The notes: a model not told the origin generated them from the letters alone. DNA of 64,000 nt from Thermococcus gammatolerans EJ3 (GCF_000022365.1 NC_012804.1:1674001-1738000), one strand, 5' to 3'. Numbered from the stretch's first letter, positions 44,684-53,110 are shown. Made by a program: numbers and translations.

Positions 44684-45958
44684 TTAGCAGACCGGGTTTA
44701 TACTACCATGATAACTCATCGGCTCCTCGTAGAACTCCTCTATCAGCTTCTGTAGCCTTTTTGAGAGCTCTATCTGAATCCCCCACGAGCCCTCGATTTT
44801 GCCTCTGGCCGCCATCCTGCCCAAAAAGCGCTTCATCTCCTCGCTCAGCGGACTCGGCTTGCACCGCGCCCAGGGGGTTCCGGGAAGGGGCATGAAGTAA
44901 TGGGCGCGAACCTTCCCACCCTTCCTCATGATCCACTCCATCAGCTCGATGCTCTTCCTCTGGCTTTCTGCTGTTTCGTTCGGCAGGCCCACGATGAAGT
45001 CAACGACGGGCTCAAAGCCGTATTCCACCATGTACTCTACCGCCCTCTTAACGTGCTCGACGCGATGAAGGCGGTGCATCGCTTTCAGCATGGCATCGTC
45101 CCCGCTCTGGGCACCGATGGCAAGCCTCCTGTTGTCGGCGTAGTCAATGAGGAGCTCAAGGGTCTCGGGTAAAACAAACTCGGGCCTGACCTCACTTGGA
45201 AATGTGCCATAGAAGAGCCTCCTTCCCTCCTTCCTGAGGGGCTGGAGGGCCCTGAGCAGGGCCTCGAGCTTGTTTAACTTGAGTATTGCACCTGGACTTC
45301 CGTAGGCGAAGGCGTTGGGGGTTATGTAGCGCATGTCCTTCATCCTCCTTGAATAGTGCACGATCTGGTCTATGGGCCTGTGCCTCATGCGGAAGCCCTT
45401 GATGTAGGGTGTCTGACAGTAGTAACAGCGAAAGGGGCAGCCCCTGCTTATCTCTATCGGAGAAATCAGACGGACACTCTCTGGGTACGGCGGGAAGCGC
45501 CAGAAGTCCTCTACCTTCGCGAAGCCGGTAAAGGTGAACTCGCCATTGAGGCGGAAGGCCAAACCCCGGATTTTTGCCAGCTCGGGCGTTATTCTGTAGC
45601 CAGTTCTCTTCAGGGTCGTTAAAAGGTTGTAGAGCACCTCCTCACCCTCACCAACGACGGCTATATCAAAGCCGAGTTGATTGAGGGTGTGCTTTGGCAT
45701 CGCTATTGCATGGTAACCTCCTGCAACGAGAAGCGCGCCTCTCTCCTTCAAAAGCTGGACTTCTCGCGGAAGGTTGCCCCAGATTTCCTCGGTGAAGAAC
45801 GAGTAGAGAACGACCTTCGGCCTCGCTCTTAGAATCTCTTTGAAGTCCTTCGTTATGAGTAGTTCGCTTAAATCGAACCCCTGACTCTCCAAGGCACCGA
45901 GAAGGTGAACGAAGGCGTTGTGGTTGCGCTTGGTCATCCTGACCGCTATTTCTGGCAT
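44684..45958 (-). CDS. B12-binding-domain / radical SAM protein
   Basis: 424 residues. Residues about 1-150 form a cobalamin-binding-like Rossmann domain (VVLYSFFTEEIWGNLPREVQ, LLVAGGYHAIAMPKHTL, FDIAVVGEGEEVL). The radical SAM core begins with SRGCPFRCYYCQTP, giving the CxxxCxxC iron-sulphur ligands (about 177-187), and includes AIGAQSGDDAMLKAMHR and DFIVGLPNET. It belongs to the archaeal family of lone B12/radical SAM proteins whose reaction is unknown. ATG at 45958; TATA GTTTTAAAC about 25 nt upstream suggests a short leader. Confidence 0.85.
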   Translation of the reverse strand: MPEIAVRMTKRNHNAFVHLLGALESQGFDLSELLITKDFKEILRARPKVVLYSFFTEEIWGNLPREVQLLKERGALLVAGGYHAIAMPKHTLNQLGFDIAVVGEGEEVLYNLLTTLKRTGYRITPELAKIRGLAFRLNGEFTFTGFAKVEDFWRFPPYPESVRLISPIEISRGCPFRCYYCQTPYIKGFRMRHRPIDQIVHYSRRMKDMRYITPNAFAYGSPGAILKLNKLEALLRALQPLRKEGRRLFYGTFPSEVRPEFVLPETLELLIDYADNRRLAIGAQSGDDAMLKAMHRLHRVEHVKRAVEYMVEYGFEPVVDFIVGLPNETAESQRKSIELMEWIMRKGGKVRAHYFMPLPGTPWARCKPSPLSEEMKRFLGRMAARGKIEGSWGIQIELSKRLQKLIEEFYEEPMSYHGSINPVC

Positions 45959-46028
45959 GGTCGAAAGCGCGGAAAGATGTTTAAAACGCTAACGGTTCAG
46001 AAATGAGTAGAAAAGCTAGAAAAAGCCA

Positions 46029-46232
46029 TCAGGTCCTGATGGCGAGCTTGATGTCCTCGGCCTTGACGGTCTTCCTGCCAGCGTGCCTGGCGAAGTCGTT
46101 AGCCTTCCTGGCGATTTCGATTGCGTACTCCTCGAGGTACTCGGCGAGGACCTTGGCGGCCTCCTCGCTGACCCTCTCAGCGCCAGCCTTCCTTATAAGT
46201 CTGTCAATTGGGGCAATCGGCAACTCGGCCAT
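46029..46232 (-). CDS. Archaeal histone (HMf/HTk family)
   Basis: 67 residues forming a minimal histone fold: [20 protein letters not shown], then [20 protein letters not shown], and [19 protein letters not shown]. The RKT and KAEDI motifs are characteristic. Wraps genomic DNA as dimers and hypernucleosomes. Start ATG follows GGAGGTGTGGGAA; the frame is open five codons earlier. Strong promoter GAAAGCTTTATATAG (46,276-46,291, minus), as expected for an abundant protein. Confidence 0.97.
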   Translation of the reverse strand: MAELPIAPIDRLIRKAGAERVSEEAAKVLAEYLEEYAIEIARKANDFARHAGRKTVKAEDIKLAIRT

Positions 46233-46275
46233 TTCCCACACCTCCATAAAGGGTTTTTCAGTATTCTTTTGGCCA

Positions 46276-46291
46276 TAGAAACTATATAAAG
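46276..46291 (-). promoter_or_regulatory. Histone gene BRE/TATA promoter
   Basis: Minus-strand GAAAG (BRE) followed by TTTATATAG (TATA), about 45-60 nt upstream of the histone ATG: a near-ideal archaeal promoter. Confidence 0.75.
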
Positions 46292-46386
46292 CTTTCGGTA
46301 AATTGGGGGCTGAAGGCGGCCGATATGGAAAATTGGCCGTGCCGTATTGGTAAGTGGAGTGAACAGCCGAAGGACAACAATGCTCT

Positions 46387-46456
46387 CACCTTAAGGTGTC
46401 AGAGAAATTGAGAAAGGGTGCCCCGGATAAGCAGTGGAAAATGAAAGATTATCCGG
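46387..46456. repeat. Palindrome and hairpin in the histone-tRNA gap
   Basis: CACCTTAAGGTG (46387-46398) is a perfect 12-bp palindrome. CCGGATAA (46423-46430) and TTATCCGG (46449-46456) form an 8-bp stem with an 18-nt loop. The 257-nt gap 46,248-46,504 otherwise holds no convincing ORF. Role unknown; it could be a terminator for tRNA-Leu (minus strand) or a small RNA. Confidence 0.4.
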
Positions 46457-46504
46457 CGTTACAGGGTTAGTTAACGCAAATCTTTCAAGAGTCAAGAAGG
46501 CCTG

Positions 46505-46592
46505 TGGTGCGGGGGCGGGGATTTGAACCCCGGAACCCCTACGGGACGGGACCCTGAATCCCGCGCCTTTGACCAGGCTCGGCAACCCCCGC
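46505..46592 (-). tRNA. tRNA-Leu (anticodon CAG)
   Basis: 88 nt including encoded CCA. Acceptor GCGGGGG/CCCCCGC, anticodon loop TTCAGGG (CAG, decoding CUG), long variable arm, standard T-loop. Two differences from the tRNA-Leu(TAG) at 32698-32785, which is in the opposite orientation. Confidence 0.96.
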
Positions 46593-46625
46593 GCAAGAGA
46601 TGGGAGGTGGCGGATGTTTATAAAT

Positions 46626-47306
46626 TTAACGTTCGAGCTTTCTAACACCTTCCCGTGTTCCAACGAGCACGACATCAGCTATATCGGCGAATATGCCGTT
46701 TTCCACGACTCCTGGGATCGTGTTGAGTTCTATCTCCATGTCAAGGGGATCGTCTATCCGCTCAAACCGGGCGTCGAGTATGAAGTTTCCGTTGTCCGTG
46801 ATCACAGGTCCATCTTTCTTCACTGCCATCCTCAGCTCTGCCCTTGCGTTGAATACTTCCAGTTCCTCCGCGATGGCTCGCCAAGCTGCGGGGATGACTT
46901 CAATTGGAACTGGCATTTTCTCACCAAGGCGCTTAACAAGCTTGCTCTCATCGACGAGAACTATGAAAGTGCCGGCACGGTACTCGATTATCTTCTCCAT
47001 TGTCAGTGCCGCCCCGCGCCCCTTGATAAGGTTCAACGCGGGATCAACTTCGTCCGCCCCATCAACCGCTATGTCTATTGCGTCCGCCTCGTCGAGGGAC
47101 ACAACGGGCACCCCGCTCTCAATGGCAAGGAGTCTCGACTGGTGAGAAGTGGGTATGCCGTAAACCTCCAGTTCCTCCTCCTTGATGAGCTCCCCGAGGA
47201 ACTTTATGAAGTAGGCAGTGGTTGAACCCGTCCCGAGGCCTATGACCATATCATCGTCAACGAAAGAGAGGGCCTCCCTCGCAACGGCCTTCTTTAACTC
47301 CTCCAT
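46626..47306 (-). CDS. rpiA: Ribose-5-phosphate isomerase A
   Basis: 226 residues. GLGTGSTTAYFIKFLGEL (phosphate loop, about 20-37), AVDGADEVDPALNLIKGRGAALT (catalytic Asp and Glu region, in part, about 82-104), and LVDESKLVKRLGEKMPVPIEVIP. Interconverts ribose 5-phosphate and ribulose 5-phosphate, part of the pathway that supplies pentoses in Thermococcales, which lack the oxidative pentose phosphate route. RBS GGTGGGAGT. Confidence 0.96.
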   Translation of the reverse strand: MEELKKAVAREALSFVDDDMVIGLGTGSTTAYFIKFLGELIKEEELEVYGIPTSHQSRLLAIESGVPVVSLDEADAIDIAVDGADEVDPALNLIKGRGAALTMEKIIEYRAGTFIVLVDESKLVKRLGEKMPVPIEVIPAAWRAIAEELEVFNARAELRMAVKKDGPVITDNGNFILDARFERIDDPLDMEIELNTIPGVVENGIFADIADVVLVGTREGVRKLER

Positions 47307-47315
47307 ACTCCCACC

Positions 47316-47663
47316 TCACGTTGAATTCATCATCTGGGCGAGCAGGCTCTGGTTGTTGTATGGTACTGGCCTGAAGTCTATTCCCACCGTGTATACCAGC
47401 ATTGTGAAGTAGAGCCAGAAGAGCAGCCAGCCCCAGAAAGCTTTCCTGAGGATTGCACCTCTGAGCTCCTTCCCCTCGAGCCCCTTCAATTCTTCTGGGA
47501 GCTCATCCTTGAGAATTGCCCTGACGAACACGTCCGTGATCAGGAACATCAGAGCCCCAAGAATCCACGCGGCCCTGTTCTGGACGGAGAGGGCACCGCT
47601 GATTACTCCAGTGATAGCTCCCCATAGGTACACGGTAAGGGCGAATTTGTTCTCCGGTTTCAA
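47316..47663 (-). CDS. Small membrane protein, unknown function
   Basis: 115 residues from a TTG at 47663 preceded by AGGTGA with 5-nt spacing; the in-frame GTG at 47672 is within that RBS. About three membrane helices (about 8-28, 32-48, 76-96) with a charged KDELPEELKGLEGKELRG loop between the second and third. It ends 9 nt upstream of rpiA, so the two are probably co-transcribed. Not recognised. Confidence 0.65.
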   Translation of the reverse strand: MKPENKFALTVYLWGAITGVISGALSVQNRAAWILGALMFLITDVFVRAILKDELPEELKGLEGKELRGAILRKAFWGWLLFWLYFTMLVYTVGIDFRPVPYNNQSLLAQMMNST

Positions 47664-47843
47664 TCCTCTCACCTACTAACCCTCCGGGCTTTGCTTTTAA
47701 AATCTTATCCCCTCCGGGCAGCTTTGAAAAGGAGACATTGGAACCACAAAAGATAAAAGCTTTAACCTCCTAAAGGGGCTGTGGATAGGTCGCTCTATGG
47801 ACGAGAATTCCGCAGTTAAATCACATTGCAGGAGGTGTAACTC

Positions 47844-48623
47844 TTGGAGGGCCGCTCCATAGTTTTCGCGTCTGGAAAAGGCGGTACTGGAAAAACGACC
47901 ACTGTGGCAAACTTGGGCGTTGCCTTGGCCCAGTTTGGAAAGGAGGTCATCCTGATTGACGCTGACATCACGATGGCAAACCTAAGTCTCGTCCTCGGTA
48001 TGGAGGACATTCCCATAACCCTGCACGACGTTCTGGCGAGGGAAGCGGATCTCAAGGACGCAATCTACGAGGGACCAGCGGGCGTTAAGGTAATCCCAGG
48101 TGGACTGAGCCTTGAGAAGATAAAAAAGGCGAAGCCTGAGAGGCTCAGGGAGGTTATCAGGGAAATAAGCCAGATGGCCGATTTCATCCTCATCGATGCC
48201 CCGGCTGGTTTGGAGATGACCTCTGTTACGGCCCTGCTCATCGGTAAGGAGCTTATAATCGTCACAAACCCCGAGATATCGGCCATCACAGACTCGCTCA
48301 AGACAAAGCTCATAGCCGAGAAGCTGGGAACGCTTCCCCTTGGTGCCGTGCTCAACAGGGTAACCAACGAGAAAACTGAACTAACTCAGGAGGAAATAGA
48401 GGCCATCCTTGAGGTTCCCGTCCTGGCGGTGATCCCCGAAGATCCAGAGGTAAAGCGCGCTTCGGCATACGGTGTTCCTCTCGTCATCAAGAACCCGACC
48501 AGCCCGGCGGCGATAGCGATCAAGCAGCTGGCGGCAAAGCTCGCGGGTATCAAGTGGGAGCCACCGCAGCCGGAGAGCCCAATCAAGAGGGTCTTTAAAG
48601 CGATATTCGGCGGCAGGAGGTGA
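47844..48623 (+). CDS. MinD/ParA-type ATPase
   Basis: 259 residues, TTG start after GGAGGTGTAACTC. Deviant Walker A GKGGTGKTT (about 11-19), switch I LIDADITMANLSL, Walker B FILIDAPAGLE, and NRVTNEKTELT. The C-terminal SPIKRVFKAIFGGRR is an amphipathic basic helix of the kind that targets MinD to the membrane. Archaeal MinD proteins position motility and chemosensory structures rather than Z-rings. It is followed by a small membrane protein whose RBS overlaps its stop. Confidence 0.9.
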   Translation: MEGRSIVFASGKGGTGKTTTVANLGVALAQFGKEVILIDADITMANLSLVLGMEDIPITLHDVLAREADLKDAIYEGPAGVKVIPGGLSLEKIKKAKPERLREVIREISQMADFILIDAPAGLEMTSVTALLIGKELIIVTNPEISAITDSLKTKLIAEKLGTLPLGAVLNRVTNEKTELTQEEIEAILEVPVLAVIPEDPEVKRASAYGVPLVIKNPTSPAAIAIKQLAAKLAGIKWEPPQPESPIKRVFKAIFGGRR

Positions 48624-48628
48624 GGCCG

Positions 48629-48877
48629 ATGACAACGACGATACTCTACGTCTTTATCATAGTCCTCGGATTCATAAACCTCATGCTCCTCCTGCTGTAC
48701 CTCTCGGCCAAGAAGAACCCCTACTACGTGGTCTACGACGAAGAAACAAAGTCAGCCCTCAAGCGCCGTGTTACAAACCTCAAGGAGGAACTCGAAGAGG
48801 AACTCGTGGACTTTGACGTCGAGGAATGGGAGAGGGAACTCGAGGAGAGCATAGAGGAAGAGGTTAGGAATCTTTGA
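48629..48877 (+). CDS. Single-helix membrane protein with acidic coiled-coil tail
   Basis: 82 residues from ATG at 48629 (RBS GGAGGTGAGG inside the end of the MinD gene). One membrane helix (about 4-26, ILYVFIIVLGFINLMLLLLY) followed by an acidic helical tail (KEELEEELVDFDVEEWEREL). Cotranscription and near-overlap with the MinD-like ATPase suggest a membrane partner or activator. No family recognised. Confidence 0.75.
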   Translation: MTTTILYVFIIVLGFINLMLLLLYLSAKKNPYYVVYDEETKSALKRRVTNLKEELEEELVDFDVEEWERELEESIEEEVRNL

Positions 48878-48957
48878 TCGTTTCTGTTCTTCGTTACTCT
48901 TCTCTGCCCCATTAAGTTTTTAAAGTTACTTATTGTTCCTAAAAATGGGTGGGGCGC

Positions 48958-49209
48958 ATGGTGGTGAGGCTCGGCTACCGGGACAAAGTGGTCTACGTTG
49001 ATGATGGCTGGGTTTACCTGTTCAGGGAAAAGCTCTACAGCGCCCCACTTGAGGAAGTTCTGCGTTCTGCATACTCAGGGGATGGACTGGTTCCCCCCGA
49101 GATCAGAGAGATCGCAGCCGACGTCGCCAGGATCTTTGAGATGTTCCCCAACCTGAACGAGAGGAGGGGTGTCACAAAGGGCCCCTCAGGACAGGCTATC
49201 TACGCCTGA
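48958..49209 (+). CDS. Conserved hypothetical protein, 83 residues
   Basis: Small soluble protein with a beta hairpin at the N-terminus (VVRLGYRDKVVYVDDGWVYL) and a helical C-terminal half (PPEIREIAADVARIFEMFPN). ATG at 48958 follows GGGTGGGGCGC. TATA-like GTTTTTAAAG lies about 40 nt upstream. Lies between the MinD pair and AMP phosphorylase. Not recognised. Confidence 0.65.
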   Translation: MVVRLGYRDKVVYVDDGWVYLFREKLYSAPLEEVLRSAYSGDGLVPPEIREIAADVARIFEMFPNLNERRGVTKGPSGQAIYA

Positions 49210-49307
49210 CAACTTTTCTCTCCCCTTTGGGCCTTCCGATTCAAGCGAAGGAGTTAAAAACCAATCATTCCTATTTCTATGCCAGCTAAAACTTGGGAGG
49301 GTTGGAT

Positions 49308-50819
49308 ATGCGGGCAAAGGTCAGAATACTTGATGTGTTCAGCGGTAGGTATTCGGTTTTCATAAACGAAGAGGAGGCAAAGAAGGCCAAACTCCACCCG
49401 GACGACCTCGTTAAAGTGGAGTCTGGAAAGAAGACGATCTACGGGAGCCTGGCTATAAGCAACCTCGTTGGACCCGGTGAAGTTGGTGTGAGCAGGGATG
49501 TTCTGCAGCTCCACAGTCTCTCAGAGGGAGAGGTCGTGACCCTGACGCCAGTCGGCACTCCAGAGAGCGTTAGATACATCAAGAAGAAGATGCACGGTGA
49601 GAAGCTCCGCAAGGTAGAGATCGAGGCCATTGTAAGGGACATCGTGGACAGGAAGCTCCGGGACATTGAGATAAGCTCCTTCGTCACCGCCCTCGAAATC
49701 AACGGGTTGGATATGGACGAGATAGCGGCCTTAACCATAGCGATGGCAGAAACTGGAGACATGCTCGACATCGACAGAAAGCCGATCATGGACGTCCACA
49801 GCATCGGGGGCGTTCCGGGCAACAAGACCAACATCCTCGTGGTTCCGATAGTGGCAGCCGCCGGTCTGACTATTCCAAAGACGAGCTCCAGGGCGATAAC
49901 CAGCGCCGCAGGGACTGCCGATGTGGTAGAAGTTTTCACCAACGTCAGCTTCTCGCTCGACGAGATCAAGAGGATCGTGGAGAAGGTTGGGGCCTGTCTC
50001 GTCTGGGGTGGAGCTTTGAACCTAGCACCGGCGGATGACATAACCATAAAGGCAGAGCGCGCCCTCAGCGTTGATCCTCGCGGGCTAATGCTCGCGAGCA
50101 TAATGTCCAAGAAGTACGCCATGGGCAGTCAGTACGTTTTAATCGATATACCCACTGGCAAGGGTGTTAAGGTTGAGACGATGGACGAGGCAAGGGCCCT
50201 TGCAAGGGACTTCATAGAGCTCGGCAAGAGGCTGGGTCAGTACGTGGAGGTTGCAATAACCTACGGCGGCCAGCCAATAGGCCACACCGTCGGTCCAGCG
50301 CTCGAGGCCCGGGAAGCCCTCTCTGCCCTGATGACGGGGAAGGGGCCGGGAAGCCTGATTGAAAAGGCCCTGGGTCTTGCCGGGATCCTGCTCGAGATGG
50401 GTGGCGTTGCTCCGGCGGGAATGGGCAAAAAGATGGCCAGGGAGATCCTCGAAAGCGGGAAAGCCTACGAGAAGATGAAAGAGATCATCGAGGAACAGGG
50501 TGGAGACCCGAACATAAAGCCAGAGGACATACAGATAGGCGACAAGACGTACACCTTCACGGCGCCGACGAGTGGCTATGTAACTGGAATAGACAACAGG
50601 GCGATAACGGGAATAGCCAGAGCCGCTGGAGCGCCTGAGGACAAGGGCGCTGGACTGGAGCTCTACGTCAAGGTCGGCGAAAAGGTCAAGGAGGGAGATC
50701 CCCTCTTCACGATCCACGCCGAGAGCGAGGCAAGGCTTGATCAGGCTATCGTCTTCGCCCGCAGGACAGAACCCATCAAGATTGAAGGGATGGTGCTCCA
50801 GCGAATCGGGAACATCTGA
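49308..50819 (+). CDS. deoA: AMP phosphorylase (archaeal DeoA)
   Basis: 503 residues, the length of the characterised T. kodakarensis enzyme. An archaeal N-terminal domain (about 1-85) precedes the nucleoside-phosphorylase family core: KIPMDVHS-like [35 protein letters not shown], and a C-terminal PYNP domain. It converts AMP plus phosphate to adenine plus ribose 1,5-bisphosphate, which an isomerase turns into RuBP for the RuBisCO at 13856. ATG at 49308 follows GGGAGGGTTGG; five more upstream codons are in frame. Confidence 0.95.
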
Positions 50820-50891
50820 CTCAATCTTTTCCTTTTCATTGACCGCAAAATTTATAAACCCGCCCAGAAAGGAGATAACGGCGTGTCGAGT

Positions 50892-50969
<78 letters not shown>

Positions 50970-50981
50970 ACTGTTTGGGCT

Positions 50982-51059
50982 GGGCCCGTGGTCTAGACTG
51001 GTTATGACGCCACCCTGACAAGGTGGAGGTCCGGGGTTCGAATCCCCGCGGGCCCACCA
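50982..51059 (+). tRNA. tRNA-Val (anticodon GAC)
   Basis: 78 nt with encoded CCA. Acceptor GGGCCCG/CGGGCCC; anticodon stem CCACC/GGTGG encloses CTGACAA, giving GAC; TTCGAAT T-loop. It follows tRNA-Ala by 12 nt, so the two are probably one transcript. Confidence 0.96.
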
Positions 51060-51127
51060 GTTGTTCTGAATTTTCTCATCAAAAACTCGTTTTCAAAAAG
51101 ACACAACTAAAAACTAAAAAATGAATA

Positions 51128-51958
51128 TCACAGATCCCTGAGCTTCCTCGCCTTCCCAGCCTTTATCTGGAGGTATCCCTTTTTCTCAAGAAAGCGGAGC
51201 AGCTCGTCAAAAGCTTCCTTTGACGCGTGGATCACTAACGTTCCCTTCTCAGTGGGTATCTGCAGTGGAAGGGCCCGGAGAAAGCTCTTTTTGAACTCCT
51301 CAACATCCACTTTCCTCTCAGCGAGGGCTTTCAGGATCTCTCCGGCCAGTATGGCCCGCCCGACAAGGGCGAAGTAGGCCTTGAGGACATCCTCCTCCGG
51401 GAAGTACTTGCTGGCGATCCGTCCGAAGGCATTTATTTTCTCCATCCTCAGCTCATAAACGTCGAACTCCCACTCAGGAGTCAGGTCGGTGAAAACGAAC
51501 TGTTTGGCAACCTTCTCAAGTCCCTCTGGGTTGGTCACGAGGTTAAAGGGGAACTTGAACTGAAACCTCAGGGTGAGTGGATCAATTCCTTCTTTCAGCT
51601 TTAGGAGATTCCCATCGGGATCGTAGTCAAGTGCCCCCGCATTGTACAGCTGATCCAGAACGTCCGCTACCCAAAGACCCTCTGACAGCAGTTTGTCCGC
51701 AGATTCCCCACCTTTTAGGTGGTCGAGGATATGATTGATGCTCTCACGGAACGATTCGAATCCTTCCAATAGGGCTTCCCTGTCAACGCCCTCCATCACG
51801 TCGATCTTTGATCTTATTTCTTCAAGCGTTCCCTCCAAGAGGTATCCAACGAAGGTCTCGTGGGACTGCTTCTCAACTACCTTGAAGTCCACTCCTTCCC
51901 TCCTCAGGTCAGCGGAAAAAGCTTCTCTTAGAGTGGGGCTTTTTGTTGAGAGTCTCAT
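51128..51958 (-). CDS. Conserved hypothetical protein, 276 residues
   Basis: Soluble, mostly helical protein. A glycine-poor N-terminal half is followed by LTLRFQFKFPFNLVTNPEGLEK (in part, about 130-150) and a C-terminal domain with IPTEKGTLVIHASKEAFDEL resembling a small winged-helix or DUF tail ending in a Lys/Arg-rich helix (KAGKARKLRDL). RBS on the minus strand is GGCGGTGATGGT. Stands alone between the tRNA pair and the LSm-like gene. Not recognised. Confidence 0.75.
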   Translation of the reverse strand: MRLSTKSPTLREAFSADLRREGVDFKVVEKQSHETFVGYLLEGTLEEIRSKIDVMEGVDREALLEGFESFRESINHILDHLKGGESADKLLSEGLWVADVLDQLYNAGALDYDPDGNLLKLKEGIDPLTLRFQFKFPFNLVTNPEGLEKVAKQFVFTDLTPEWEFDVYELRMEKINAFGRIASKYFPEEDVLKAYFALVGRAILAGEILKALAERKVDVEEFKKSFLRALPLQIPTEKGTLVIHASKEAFDELLRFLEKKGYLQIKAGKARKLRDL

Positions 51959-52019
51959 ACCATCACCGCCTCGGTAAAGGCTAAAAAGCCTTATAGACTT
52001 TTGGATTTGGGGTGAGAGA

Positions 52020-52241
52020 ATGAGCGGAGACGGAAAGCAGTACCTCCTTGACAGAACTCTGGAGAGATGGAAGGGGAAGCGGATTGCCGTTGGGATCGGC
52101 AGCGAGACCAGCTTTTCTGGAATTCTGGCGGACTTCGATGAGGAAGTAATCCTGCTGAGGGACGTGACGGACTACACAGGAAACCGGACGAAGGAACTCA
52201 TAGCGAAAATCGACGACATAAACTGGATAACCCTGCTATGA
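52020..52241 (+). CDS. LSm-like small protein
   Basis: 73 residues. After a short helix (KQYLLDRTLERWKGKRIAV) the protein has an Sm-fold pattern: RIAVGIGSETSFSGILADFD (Sm1-like, FSG-x3-FD) and KIDDINWITLL (last strand). Sm/LSm proteins form rings that bind U-rich RNA; this one is a divergent form, shorter than canonical archaeal Lsm1/2. RBS GGGGTGAGAG. It precedes the mobB gene by 9 nt, so the two form an operon. Assignment rests on pattern only. Confidence 0.65.
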   Translation: MSGDGKQYLLDRTLERWKGKRIAVGIGSETSFSGILADFDEEVILLRDVTDYTGNRTKELIAKIDDINWITLL

Positions 52242-52250
52242 GGGATAGCC

Positions 52251-52985
52251 ATGCGCGCGGTTGCCTTCGTTGGCTTTAAAAAAAGCGGTAAGACGACAAC
52301 CGTTGAGGCGGTTGCTAGAGTCCTCAAGGAACGTGGCTACCGCATTGCAATAGCGAAGAGCATGCACGCGGACTTTGACAGGGAGAACAGCGACACGTGG
52401 AGGTTCTCAAAGGTAGCTGACGCCGTTATTGTCAGGGCACACGACACCGATGCACTCCTCTTCAAAGCCAAGGACATAAACGCGCTCTTCTCGACGGTCT
52501 CTGCCGACTTTCTCCTGCTCGAGGGCTTCAAATCAATCCAACATGTCCCCAAGGTGATTTGCGCAAGAAGCGAGAAAGACGTGAGGGAGCTCAACGACGG
52601 CTTAGCCATAGCAGTAAGCGGAGTTATAGCCTCGACCGGTGTTGAAAAGATAGGCGATCTTCCTGTGATTGACGCGACGAAAGAGCCGGAGAGGCTCGCC
52701 AATCTGGTTGAGAAAAGGGCATTCATGCTCCCCAACATCGATTGCGGCCTCTGTGGGTTCAGATGTGCTGAGATGGCGAGGATGATCGTGAGGGGTGAGA
52801 AAACGATTAAAGACTGTGTCGTCCTCAGCTCGAGACCCAAGGTCACGGTCAAGATAGACGGTCAGATCCTGCCAATGAAGGACTGGGTTCAGGAGCTCGT
52901 GGAGAAGACGGTAAAGGGCATGCTTTCAGCCATGAAGGGTTACCGCGAGGGCAGGAGGATAGAGATAGTGATCAGGGATGAATAA
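52251..52985 (+). CDS. mobB: Molybdopterin-guanine dinucleotide biosynthesis protein B with C-terminal Cys domain
   Basis: 244 residues. P-loop GFKKSGKTTTVEAVARVL (about 8-25) and KSMHADFD as in MobB, the GTP-binding adaptor used in molybdenum/tungsten-pterin nucleotide addition; tungstopterin is central to Thermococcales oxidoreductases. A C-terminal segment with CGLCGFRCAEMARMIVRGE and a distal Cys (about 164-188) looks like a 4Fe-4S (Fer4_15-type) motif, absent from bacterial MobB. RBS lies in the end of the LSm-like gene. Confidence 0.88.
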   Translation: MRAVAFVGFKKSGKTTTVEAVARVLKERGYRIAIAKSMHADFDRENSDTWRFSKVADAVIVRAHDTDALLFKAKDINALFSTVSADFLLLEGFKSIQHVPKVICARSEKDVRELNDGLAIAVSGVIASTGVEKIGDLPVIDATKEPERLANLVEKRAFMLPNIDCGLCGFRCAEMARMIVRGEKTIKDCVVLSSRPKVTVKIDGQILPMKDWVQELVEKTVKGMLSAMKGYREGRRIEIVIRDE

Positions 52986-53083
52986 AACAATGAGAATCGT
53001 TCAAGACTATGAAGTTCTATGACATTACAATTTCACAACTTCACTTCTCTCCTTGAGATAAGCAGTTTGAGAGCTGCTCGAAC

Positions 53084-53110
53084 AGGGGAAAATCTTTAAC
53101 CTTTTCCCCT
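53084..53110. promoter_or_regulatory. 27-bp palindrome overlapping the glpK promoter
   Basis: AGGGGAAAA, 9-nt spacer, TTTTCCCCT: a perfect 9-bp inverted repeat. The spacer (TCTTTAACC) includes the TATA-like element of glpK and the repeat lies 20 nt before the start codon, so a bound dimer would block transcription. Probable operator of a glycerol-responsive regulator; identity unknown. Confidence 0.6.

Noticed and set aside
46391-46675. 94-codon minus frame over tRNA-Leu(CAG)
   Set aside because: It reads through the tRNA gene and rpiA end; no RBS or homology.
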